Assembly: GCA_031216915.1 (NCBI GenBank)
Contig: JAUFNR010000105.1
Coordinates: forward strand, 1 to 64,000
Length of the DNA stretch: 64,000 nucleotides
Source of the DNA: Pictodentalium vernedei
Lineage: Eukaryota > Mollusca > Scaphopoda > Dentaliida > Dentaliidae
Direction: 5' to 3'
The position numbers were made by a program, and so were the translations under genes. Shown piece after piece: positions 45,718 through 55,038 of this stretch. The stretch's first letter is position 1. Each line of letters begins with the position of its first letter. Below the pieces are notes generated by a model. The model made no database searches. It saw only the letters and a program-made list of their open reading frames with translations, and had not been told where the DNA came from.

Positions 45718-45765
45718 GCGGAGTGCAATCCTATAGTCCCCTTATACTAATAAGGGAAATTTGGT
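43650..45765 (-). mobile_element. Rolling-circle-like element with higher-order repeats
   Basis: About ten ~170-bp units marked by accatgttggagtgagggg and aaaatggccgccat, grouped in larger ~428-bp blocks that each begin gttagattttga after an ACAG run (44070, 44499, 44926). Ends with a 168-bp ACAG-ACGG-ACAG microsatellite (45551-45718) and a cccttat/ataaggg hairpin near 45740. Many frames across it are repeat by-products. Confidence 0.65.
45551..45718. repeat. ACAG/ACGG tetranucleotide microsatellite, 168 bp
   Basis: About 18 acag repeats, then about 17 acgg repeats, then acag again. It is the internal microsatellite of the surrounding rolling-circle-like element. Confidence 0.95.
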
Positions 45766-46208
45766 GCGTGTCACAGTAATGTTTTCGACATATTACAAAA
45801 AATTATATACAATTAACAGGAGTTACAACCCATATGCAATTAACAGATCAAATTTGTACTAAAGGTATGGTAAATGGTTTTGTGTTTAAAAATTTTATTC
45901 AATTAACAGGGATATACAATTAAGTGATATCCAATTAAGTGGGCTCCACTGTACTGGACCAGACCTGGGCCTCCCAAATTCCAGGTTATTATGAATCTCA
46001 AACTGTGGATTAAATTGTGATTTGAATCAGGAAATTATTTTGAATCTAATCAAATTTCAAATCAAATCTCATTCCTTTTCAAGTTGTTGATAATGCACCT
46101 TCTTTCTAAAACCTTGAAATATACCAAATATTGTCTGTGCAATGATCAGAGGCCTGATTATAGAAAAGATCTCAAGGAACTAGGATTTTGAGAACATCAG
46201 GACATTTA

Positions 46209-46610
46209 TTTATTTATTGGAGTTTAACGACACTTTCAACAGCCAGGGTCACCTCGTGTCGGGCAGTTTTATGTGTGGAGGAAGCCAGAGTACCCGGAGA
46301 GAACCACCATGCAACTGTCAGACTCTCGAATGTACTAACTCCACACAAGTGGGGTTAGCATTGTGTCGAGTGAGTGCTAGAATGTCCTATGTCCCATAGG
46401 GGACATAGGACATTCTAGCACTCACACGACGATTGGTTGAAGACAGGTGCACCTTCGATGTGCATTATGCCTTAGCACCACCGTGACCCCACGTAGGCAA
46501 TCAGGATTAAGTGCCTTAACCAAGGACATAAAGCAGTTACCCCTGGTGGGGATCAAACTGTGAACCTCCCGGTTTGAAGTTCAATGCCATAACTACTGAG
46601 TCACTGAGTC
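46209..46610 (-). mobile_element. SINE, diverged subfamily, carrying a foldback insertion
   Basis: (ttta) tail, body with agagtacccggagag, reversed tRNA-like head. Duplication atcaggacattta / atcgggacattta. A 68-nt palindromic insertion (46364-46431) sits at a spot other copies show intact. Confidence 0.85.
46364..46431. mobile_element. 68-nt foldback insertion with ATTG repeats
   Basis: Arms tgtcgagtgagtgctaga / tctagcactcacacgacg close to a hairpin of about 31 bp; ATTG flanks both sides (46360-46363, 46432-46435). Class unknown; either a minimal MITE or a templated insertion. Confidence 0.8.
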
Positions 46611-46778
46611 ATCGGGACATTTAAAAAATTTCTGAATCTGCACTGCTCAAAGTAAATCAAATTAAATCACTGGGATAATTTTGAATGAAATCGAATTGTG
46701 AAGCTTCACAGGGACCTTGCACTTCCAGCAGTGAATTGAAAAATGGCAAGAACATTCAAAAATTTAAGTTATGATTAC

Positions 46779-46911
46779 CTTTCCTATAGACCTGGCTCCT
46801 TTACTTAATGCAATAAAGATAAGAACCCAAGCTAGTAATAGACAGAGAGCTACTTTCCACTGAGGTGCTCCTATATCTTCTATTCCATCTGATTTGTTCA
46901 AAACATGTTTG
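46779..46911 (-). CDS. SLC6 exon: end of EL2 and TM4
   Basis: 133-nt exon after a TTTTTGCAG acceptor, ending AAG before GTAATC. It reads KHVLNKSDGIEDIG then PQWKVALCLLLAWVLIFIA and ends SKGARSIGK. HVL--SDGI is the usual link from EL2 into TM4, LLLAW is the TM4 core, and G--S-GK is the conserved short loop into TM5. NKS is a possible fifth glycosylation sequon of EL2. All split codons agree with the neighbouring exons. Confidence 0.94.
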
Positions 46912-47322
46912 CTGCAAAAATAAAAAAAATAAAAAAATGGAAATAATGTCTTTTTTGTAACAAAAGCAATTAAAAACTTAAATTAATTTTAAATGTCCTA
47001 ACCCTTAATACTTTATACAATAATGATGAACTTCCACTTTTGTGGAAGAAACTAAACTTGCTGATTAGAGTGGTTTCTGTGTAAGATTGTTTTATTCCTA
47101 AAAACAGAGAACTTGATGATTTTCAATGCATATTTTATGGATAACAATTAGTGATATGGCTGGTGAGTTTGAAAGATACTTTCCACTGTATGTTATTGAA
47201 AATATTTGAAACAATTTGTGCTGTTTGTTTCTGAAATAGAAGAATTCACAGACCTGTCGCTAAGCTGAATTCATGCAAATGGTCAACCGACTGAAAAAAA
47301 TTCTTTGACAGTCAAGCTTAGC

Positions 47323-47434
47323 CAGGCCTGGCATTCTTTAGGAGTGCAGGAGTGCTGCACGCCTACTGCACGCCTAGAAAAAATTGAGGTGGACAATTTT
47401 TTGCACCCCTTGATTTTCTGGAATACCAGGCCTG
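47323..47434. mobile_element. Short deletion copy of the CAGGCCTGGCATT family
   Basis: CAGGCCTGGCATTC / gaataccaggcctg, 112 bp. A further right-end fragment lies at about 47795-47849. Confidence 0.7.
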
Positions 47435-47470
47435 TTTGGGACTGCCTTTAATATCTTTTATCATTTCGTT

Positions 47471-47530
47471 CCCTGAGTTCCAATGTGTTCTCTGTGCCTA
47501 CTGGCACAGAGAACACATTGGAACTCAGGG
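47471..47530. repeat. 60-nt palindrome, gttccaatgtgttct family
   Basis: ccctgagttccaatgtg ... cacattggaactcaggg; same stem as 32209-32270, loop ctac-type. Confidence 0.85.
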
Positions 47531-48410
47531 CACGATTTGTCAATGTGGCATTGATTCGCAATAATTCATGACCCATTCTGTGTCGCATTTCGATAGATTT
47601 TGAGTATAGAAGACAGTCACATAAGAATTGAATGCAACATTTTGAATAATGAGAAGATGTGTGTGCCAATTTTCCCCTATGTAGCTGAATGCTGTACAAT
47701 TACCCAATATTTAATATTAATACCTTAAAGTGAATAAACCAAAATAGCATACAAGCTTTTGCACTGAAAATTTCTGGTGCAATTGCACTCAAAGCAATCT
47801 GAGGAGGGCAACTGTTTTGCACTCCTTGATTTTCTAGATTGTCAGGCCTGCACAACAGCATAAATAGTATTGGATGTACAAGATCAGCCTGGAATATTCC
47901 ATGCCATGCCTGGAGTTTCTTTTCAGGAAACGAATACTGTACTATTTGTGACACACTTTCAGAAAGGGCTCCTAGAATCCTTTCCAACAGTGTCTTACAT
48001 AACAGCATTTCATCAGCAAGAACAAAGATACACAATAATGTTGTTCTCTTTGTAGGATAATTATCTGTCAGTGTTTAAGACCACTTTAAGCATATATGGC
48101 TGTATCATGATCAAAACACAAGTCAAGTTTAACCAATCTGTTATATCAATGCAGCCCACTGTTGAGACTTCCACCCCAAGCTTTGGTTACCCGGTCCTAT
48201 TTTATCAGTAAAACAAAACATTATCACTGTAAACAAGGACTACCCCCACTTTAGTGTTGAAATGAAATTAACCTTAGTCTAGTACACCAGCAATGTTTTT
48301 TTCCGGTTATGATTTTTGCTACTGGTTAATTGCCCACTCAAGACAGAAGTGAGGAAATATTTTTTATTGGTGGATTCAGACAATGGAAAGTACACAGAAT
48401 GTTACTTTAG
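47531..48410. other. Intron sequence, little recognised
   Basis: Apart from the hAT-type fragment near 47800 nothing is supported. Confidence 0.45.
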
Positions 48411-48817
48411 TTAGGCCCCACAAAGTAGATCTTCTGTTTCTATGGCCATTTTTTGTAAAATTGCATCTGGGCGAGTGTTTTTTTTATTTTTGTAATTATT
48501 TCTTTTCCATCAAAAATCAAAAGTTCATGTTCTTGGTTTGTTTTAGGTTTTAGGCCTCATAATAAGCCGAATAGCATAGGTGGTGGTGTATTTTGTCCCT
48601 TGAGTACAAGAAGGCATTGCAATGCTAAAGCATTGCAAAGCCTTGTTGCACTCAAGGGACAAACTTATCAATTTTATTAACATGGGCAAAACATCAAACA
48701 TAAACCATTTAATTTTAATTTTTTAAAGTTTGCATTGGTCATAAAAAGAGTGCATGCGACAGCCAAAAGGACCATGTGAGAGGGCCTGAGAAACAGATTT
48801 TTAACTTTTTTAGACCT
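48411..48817 (+). mobile_element. PIF/Harbinger-like MITE, GGCC termini
   Basis: ttaggccccacaaagtag at left, aacttttttagacct at right, core aatgctaaagcatt near 48620-48640. Confidence 0.82.
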
Positions 48818-48819
48818 CA

Positions 48820-50695
48820 TCAGAGAAAAATATTCATTTAACAAGAAAGAGAATTCAATTGACAGGTATCTGGTCATTTTCCTCTCCAGTAGCAAAAAAC
48901 TGGGGATTTATTCTATCTTCAGGGATCTATCCACACATTTTCAGAATGGGTTCAGGATTCTTGCCTTTAGGAAAATTCACATTGTAGAGTACCGATGTGG
49001 GAATTTATTTCAGTGTATTGAGGAGTGGATCCCTGAACAGTCAGCTAAGTTTCTATGATATCTCCACTACATGGAGGAATCAGTATATTTTGTAGAATTG
49101 GATTTAAGGAAAAAAAACAGGCCACATTTGCATCTGGAGTAGAACCAATAGTCAGCCATTGTGAAGACCTGGAGTGATCCCTAATCTTGTTTGACAGTGA
49201 TCATGGAGCTCTGTCAAACAAAATATAATAGATTAACTGCTTATCCTGAATAACGACTGAGGTCAAATAGGTCTATAAATGAAAGGATCCAGGGATTCTT
49301 TTGGGTGTCTACAGAGGCCGAATATGGGACCCTTTTCCAATCGCAAATGGGCATGATTTTTCCATTCAGTATTGGTATTGGTGTGAGTACTTGTATGTTG
49401 TTATATTAATATCATACCATACCACGGTAAATCATTCTGCAGAGGCTGAATATGGGACCCTTTCTCAATCGCATTTTGGGCATGATTTTTCCCACTTCAA
49501 ACCCAAATTTCCCAATCTCAGTCCCAATGAATGGTCCATGGACTGTGTATATCTAAAGGCAGTCACCCCTGGTCATTTTATGTAACAAAGAAGTTGACAG
49601 AAAATTCCCCAGGGGGTATTTTCTCTCAGTATTTTTGTTACTTCAAATGACCAATGATGAGTACCTGTGTTACTTCCAACATTTTGACAATTCAGCAGTT
49701 TTGTCTGCTGTAAAATGGGGATCTGCAGCTGGGCAATATATTCAAAGACCATCTGATATTGATTTTGGTATGAGTACTTGTATGTTGTTGACACCGAATA
49801 TCATATCAAAAGCACGATAAATCATTTTACAGAGACCGAATATGAGACCCTTTCCCAATCGCATTTGGGTATGATTTTTCCCAATCCAAATCCCAAATTT
49901 CCCAATATCAGTCCCAATTCAAACAAAATTTAATCTATTATATCAATGGTTAGTGTGCGATTCTGTAATGCAGTTCAGCCAGAAATTCAAGCTTTCATTA
50001 TCTCCCTTGTTATGCAATGCAACTAGAAGTTTTTGGTTGCATAGGCGGGATTTCCTGTCCTGGGATGGGTCGGTCCACTATTTCACAATAATTGGTGTCC
50101 TGAACTGAGTGGACGAAAACAAATAATTACCAACCTGACGATGCATACAAAGTGCATGAATTCAAGGGCAAATAACAGGTTTTTCTTTAACCCTTAAAGG
50201 CCTAATTCAGATTTCTATCGGTTTTTATTGCAACAAAACAGGTGCTCCAACAGGTAGTTTTTAGATAAATTTGCACGCCATGTCCTAAGAACATTGTCAG
50301 TTGTTTCTAGGCAAGTCTTGACAGCCTATACAGGCACCACATAATGTAGACTGTGTTGTCAATAAATTTGAAGGTAATATTTCTTATTCTTTGTGTATTT
50401 CATCTCCCCTAAAACAAATTCTCAATTGGACCCTTCAAGATCCTAATTTTCAAACTGCATGGGCCCCTAACCCTTTCTGAAAGATCACCAAATAATCCCA
50501 GGGATCTCAGTGGTTGTGAGTAATTCTTTCACAAGAGTTTTCTTCAATTAATAGGAGTTTAGTCTATTACCTATAAGAAGTTAGCAGATCAAATATGTAC
50601 AAAAGGTATGGTAAAGGGTTTGGTGCATGGAAGATATATCCAATAAACAGAGATAATCATTTTAGAAATATCCCAAAAAGTGAGTTTCACTGCAC
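48820..50695 (+). mobile_element. Decayed CAGTGGARCC-family MITE with other repeats inside
   Basis: Left arm (about 48830-48910), core ctgtcaaacaaaatataata (49183-49286) and right arm (50515-50695) of the family are spread apart. The gaps hold a cagggatc-ended piece (48921-49037) and three copies of a gaatatgggaccctttc block (49318, 49449, 49837) also found at 54860. Confidence 0.5.
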
Positions 50696-50983
50696 AAGAT
50701 TATAATACTGCGATCACAAACGCAGACACAGAATTTGGACCAGTTGCAATCAGCTCAAAATTATTACTTTCTGTTTTTTTCCCCACAGATCTGAAGAATC
50801 TCAGCGATATGATATGAAATGTGAAAACACTGAGATGCTATTTTGTTTGTTTTTCTTGATTGGTCTTGACTTCACAAATTTTATATTTGAAATCTCGACC
50901 CTTACTCTTTAAGTGTGTTGTGACCCGATCGTGATCTGATTGAGACAAATACCATTCGGGTGATCACATTTTGTACATGTTAA

Positions 50984-51213
50984 TTAACCATTAAAGGCCT
51001 GGACAAGGGTCTTGAATTCACACCATTCCCTAGTCTTTATATGTCTAATGGCTTTGCAGTGATTTCTAGTTAAATCTTGGCTTCCTGTTAAGGCAGCCAC
51101 GACTTGACTAGAAACCACTACCTAGCTAATTTGTCTTATGTCAGCAGGAGCTCCTCATGATGGCATGTTAAGAGCACCTGTTCTGAAGTTGGAAATGGGC
51201 CTTTAAGGGTTAA
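50984..51213 (+). mobile_element. TTAA element, TTAAAGGCC family, copy 2
   Basis: TTAACCATTAAAGGCC at left, ggcctttaagggTTAA at right; core cttggcttcctgttaaggcagcc palindrome near 51075-51105. Confidence 0.72.
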
Positions 51214-51350
51214 GATCATTGTTTAATAATCAGGAAAGTAGAATAAGATGACCAACATGGGCTGAGAAGCTTCAAAACTCAAACTTGTTCCAATGATTTA
51301 ACCTATCTTGAGTCATGCAGATTCAAACATTTCTGACTGATAGAAATGTT

Positions 51351-51416
51351 CTTGAACTCTTCTTCTATCGTCAGGTCTCCTGTACAGTAAACCTGATGAC
51401 AGACGAAGAGTTCAGA
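51351..51416. repeat. 66-nt palindrome, gaactcttcttctatcgtc family
   Basis: cttgaactcttcttctat... pairs with gaagagttca; the same stem frames 62943-63102. Confidence 0.75.
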
Positions 51417-51680
51417 GAGAAGGTGGGCTTTGGAAACTAGTTCTCTTCCATTCTGGAATATTCCACTTTTTTGATTGACTTGTCTAAATAGACAAGTCGT
51501 CGTTGAGTACAATACTAGAGAGAAGACTGGCAAAATTTAAGGTTGTAAGATGCAAGACATGTATTTACAACTTGAAGAGCAGTGATATTTGATTCAGTTC
51601 AATTTGATTTGAAAATCATCTGCCTGATTTGATTCAGTATTCAATTCAACCCAAAATTTGAGATTCGTTGCAGGGTCCTT

Positions 51681-52222
51681 TTAGCTGGTTGAGTGGTAGC
51701 AGCCACTATCAGCTTTAAACAAAATGAGGGTACCAGAACAAAAACCAACATTTTCATTGCTTGTGTTCAATATTCAGTCAAATGCAAATAATATGTTTAG
51801 GCCACACAAAGTAGATGTTCTGTTTCTCAGGCCAAGTTTTGTAAAATTGCATGCGGACGGTTTTTTATTTTATATTTTATTTTTGTAATTACTTCTTTGC
51901 CACCAGAAGTTCATATTCTTGGTTTATTTTATCTTTTAGGCCTCATAATCTACAGAATGGCAAGGGTGGTGGTGTATTTAACTTGTGTAAAATATCAGAC
52001 ATAAACCATTTAATTTTTATTTTTTCAAGTTTGCATTGGTCATAAAAAGAGAGCATGCGGCAGCCAAAAGGACCATGCAGGAGGGCCTGAGAAACAGATT
52101 TTTAATTTTATTAAGCCTTATATAAATTTGTTTTATTACAACTTATTGTGTAATTTGTAATAAAACAAATTTTGAAGAAAAAATTCAAACCACCAAATAT
52201 AATCTAGCCCTCAATGAGTTAA
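51681..52222 (+). mobile_element. CTGGTTGAGTGC-family MITE split by a Harbinger-like MITE
   Basis: Left ttagctggttgagtgg, right ccctcaatgagTTAA. The 51800-52117 MITE interrupts its ttgtttatataaa segment. Confidence 0.8.
51800..52117 (+). mobile_element. PIF/Harbinger-like MITE with TTA duplication
   Basis: GGCCACACAAAGTAG at left, ttttattaagcc at right, TTA at 51797-51799 and 52118-52120. The surrounding MITE has a single TTA at this place in other copies, which fixes the duplication and the superfamily guess. Core palindrome deleted. Confidence 0.88.
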
Positions 52223-52378
52223 ACATTTTTCTCTGGTATAACTGAACGTATTTGCCATGTCAACTCCACCTAACCTGTCTGCAGAATAAGGCAAGTTGAA
52301 AAATTCTCTGCCATAAATACGCCCATTTGACATGATCAATTGATCATTAAATTTTCACTCTCCACTATAAGAACTGCT

Positions 52379-52786
52379 CTTATTATTATTATTTATTGGT
52401 GTTTAAGGTCACATACTTATGCACAATGGCTAATCGTGACCATGACAGTTTTACGGGTGGAGGAAGCCAAAGTATCAGGAGAGAACCACCGAGCAACGAC
52501 GAGCAGTTGTCAGCTCTCCAACATCGTAACTCTGAACTCTGTGCCACGGCACAGGCAGGGTTAGATTGGTTGAAGACATGCACACCATCGACGTTCAGTA
52601 CGCCTAAGTACACAGCGTCATTGTGCCCCCATGTAGACGATTGGGGTTAAGTGCCTTGACCAAGGACACAACGCGGGAGCGAATCAGTCGCTGAAATGGT
52701 CACTCATCCAACTACTAACCGCGCTCGATGTTGCTTAACTTCGGTGATCTGAAGAGAACCGGGTACCGTGATGCCACCGCACCCCC
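52379..52786 (-). mobile_element. SINE with 5S-rRNA-derived head, full length
   Basis: Body and (ttat) tail are those of the tRNA-headed SINEs of this window, but the head (about 52697-52786, minus strand) reads as 5S rRNA: ggttctcttcagatcacc, aagttaagcaacatcgag, ggttagtagttggatgag and tgacc. The pol III A box and C box of 5S genes are inside this part. Exact 12-bp duplication ATAAGAACTGCT (52367-52378 and 52787-52798). Fits the SINE3 class. It is not a 5S gene: the 3' part of 5S is missing and the SINE body follows. Confidence 0.92.
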
Positions 52787-52837
52787 ATAAGAACTGCTAC
52801 ATATCATGCTATTTACTGCTTGGGAAGGTAACTACAG

Positions 52838-53063
52838 TTAACTGGTTGAGTGCTAGAAGCCACTATCAGGGTTTTAAAAAAGTAACATTTTCATTGCTTA
52901 TGTTAAATATTCAGTCCAATGCAAATAATTTTTTGTTTATATAAATTTGTTTTATTACACATTATTGGAGAGTGCCTGTGGGCACTCTCCATTAATTTGT
53001 AATAAAAAAAATTTTATGAACTAATTCAGTCCACCAAAAATAATCTTGCCCTCAACCAGTTTA
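52838..53063 (+). mobile_element. TTAA-type MITE, CTGGTTGAGTGC family
   Basis: TTAACTGGTTGAGTGCTAG at left, gccctcaaccagtttac at right, core ttggagagtgcc / ggcactctcc near 52968-52992. Confidence 0.88.
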
Positions 53064-53323
53064 CCATTTTCTCGGGTTTCACTAATGTGTTTGCAATGTC
53101 AAATCCACATAACCTGTCTACATTATAAAGTAACTTGAAAAATTCTGTGCCATGAATAAACCCATTTTAAATGGTCATTCCAATTTGATCATTAAATTTT
53201 CACTCTCCAATATATGAACTGCTACATATCATGCTAATTACTGTATTCAAGTTTCAGCGAGAAATGAAAATAAAAACAAATGGTTTACCTAAAAACTGTG
53301 TTTCTAACAAGTCAGTCACTTAC

Positions 53324-53477
53324 AAAAAGAAATCTTGAGATGGTGGAACTTTTGTTAAATTATGAACAATCTCTTTGAGGTTTAATTCTTCTGATACAGT
53401 TGAATTAAAACAAGTGTAATTGTAAAATGTGCCATTAGTCAAAGCACACTCATCAGCATCTGTATATGAATAACAAG
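53324..53477 (-). CDS. SLC6 exon: extracellular loop 2, N-glycosylated
   Basis: 154-nt exon between a TTTTCAG acceptor and a GTAAGT donor. It encodes most of the large extracellular loop 2. It starts A-CYSYTDADEC, giving the second Cys of the conserved EL2 disulphide, and holds four N-glycosylation sequons in a short span: NGT, NYT, NST and NLT. It ends PPSQDFF, leading to the F/W-containing stretch before TM4. Extra cysteines (DADEC, YTC) occur inside the loop. EL2 is the least conserved part of the family, so the call rests on phase, position and the Cys/sequon pattern rather than close identity. Confidence 0.9.
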
Positions 53478-53550
53478 CTGAAAATAAAAATATTTAAATT
53501 CATTTTAACATTTTCAACCGAGAATGCAGAAATGTTTGCATAATATAGAG

Positions 53551-54780
53551 ATGGGCAGTACCGTAAATACCGTTCGATATCGCTATCAAGTCAATACCAA
53601 TTTACCATACCAAGGGAGTCTCAAACTATCAATATTTCGGTATTGAAAAGATATTCTCGACATTTGTTAAAAAATAAAAGGACAAATGTCAGAACATTAC
53701 GCAAAATACATGACATGAAGAGTCCATAGATTGTGTACTTCTAAAGACAGTGACCCCTGGTCATTTGATGTAACAAAAATGCTGAGAGCAAATACCCCAG
53801 GGGGTATTTTCTCTCAGCATTTTTGTTACATCAAATGGCAGATGGAGAGTGCTCGTTACTTCCCACCGTTTTAAAATTTGATGGCTTTGTCTGCTGTAAA
53901 GCAGGGATCTGTAGCTGGGCAGTTTATCAACTGGTGTGAATACATGTATGTTATTGACACCGAACACCATACCGTGTTTTATCTACTTTATACGTAAAAA
54001 CAGTAACGTTTTATCTTTTATCGTTATCGAAAACTCGCCGTCAATAAAAAATCTTTTATCGTTACTGCAGTAAGAATAAAAGTCACGTGATATCGCAAGA
54101 ATACAACGTTCACGCCCATCTCATTTGCATGACTTACTATTTCATTCAACACTTTGAATAACTAATTATCGCTGGCGCGGATCGAAACAAATAAAACGGG
54201 GCGTATTTATTGAAATGTATTGAATAAAAAAGAAGGCCATTAATTAAACTTACTGAATTGTAAAAATAAAATTTGACGGAAAAGAGTAAAAATTAGCAAC
54301 TTACACTTTTTCAAATGAGATTATTTCACCCTTCGAGACTTTAATTATCCTGACGTTCAAACGTCACTGGGAATTCAGTTTCTTCAACATTTTTCAAAAT
54401 GTGACGTCAAACGTCGGAAAGTACAAATAACCAGATATTTTTCACATTAGTGATTATCTGGTTGAAGGCTAGATTATTTTTAGTGGTCTGCATTTGTTAA
54501 TCAAAACTTGTTTTATTACGGGAGTGGGGGAGGTGGGGGTGTAGATAAAAGGGTTATATACACATGGTGTTTGTAAAAAATCTTTTATCGCGACTCGAGC
54601 GTTTTCGGGGGCTACATAGCTACTCGTCGCTGTGCGACTCGTAGCTATATATGCCCCCGAAAACGCTCTCGTCGCGATAAAAGATTTTTTACAAACACCA
54701 TGTGTATATAACCCATATTTATCATTTTATAAGTACCAATACCAAAACTGAACTTGAAATTTCAATACCATCCAGACCAA
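53551..54780. mobile_element. Composite repeat with ggcagtac / tatca-rich ends
   Basis: Contains gatgggcagtaccg at left and aacttgaaatttcaatacc at right, like the 20270-20431 fragment, a palindrome at 53761-53838 (tcatttgatgtaacaaaa and reverse), and the long hairpin 54551-54715. Boundaries are uncertain. Confidence 0.4.
54551..54715. repeat. 165-nt hairpin with ~75-bp arms
   Basis: gggttatatacacatggtg ... tcttttatcgcgac ... gcgttttcgggggc folds back on gcccccgaaaacgc ... gtcgcgataaaaga ... caccatgtgtatataaccc with few mismatches. GC-rich tip agctactcgtcgc. Confidence 0.92.
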
Positions 54781-55038
54781 GTATAAAAGAAAATTAAATG
54801 ATAGCGAGTCAGCAAACAACATAATGACATGGATTCTTTTTGGTGTCTACATGGACCGAATATGGGACCCTTTCTCATGGCATTTGGGCAAGGTTTTTCC
54901 CAATTCCCAACCAATAAATTTCCCAATGTCAGTCCCCACTTGAACAAAAACCTAATTCACAATTGATCTCCTGAACTGGGTGGTCAAAAGGCCTAAGAAA
55001 ACCAATAACTGCATCGCTAACAAAGTGTAGAAAGCATC

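Larger units (their letters stand above)
43423..45951 (+). mobile_element. TA-flanked MITE, CAGTGGARCC family, split by 2-kb insertion
   Basis: TA-CAGTAGAATCCTCTTAATTG at left, core tgacagagctcatagagctctgtca (43560), right end gtgggctccactg-TA. The insertion 43650-45765 separates core and right arm. Confidence 0.85.
52224..53235. repeat. Tandem duplication, each unit with a MITE and ~170 bp of flank
   Basis: The stretch from gtcaactccacctaacctg to tacatatcatgct (about 52259-52820) matches 53098-53232; each is preceded by a CTGGTTGAGTGC MITE (51681 and 52838). A 5S-headed SINE interrupts only the first unit and a Harbinger-like MITE only the first MITE. Confidence 0.75.

Noticed and set aside
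43791-45728. Open frames of 100-143 codons and a Ser-Val-Cys-Leu repeat frame
   Set aside because: They come from the ~170-bp units and the ACAG/ACGG microsatellite. Frames break at unit borders and match no family.
52697-52786. Possible 5S rRNA gene
   Set aside because: Only part of 5S is present and it is fused to the SINE body; flanking duplication shows an inserted SINE.
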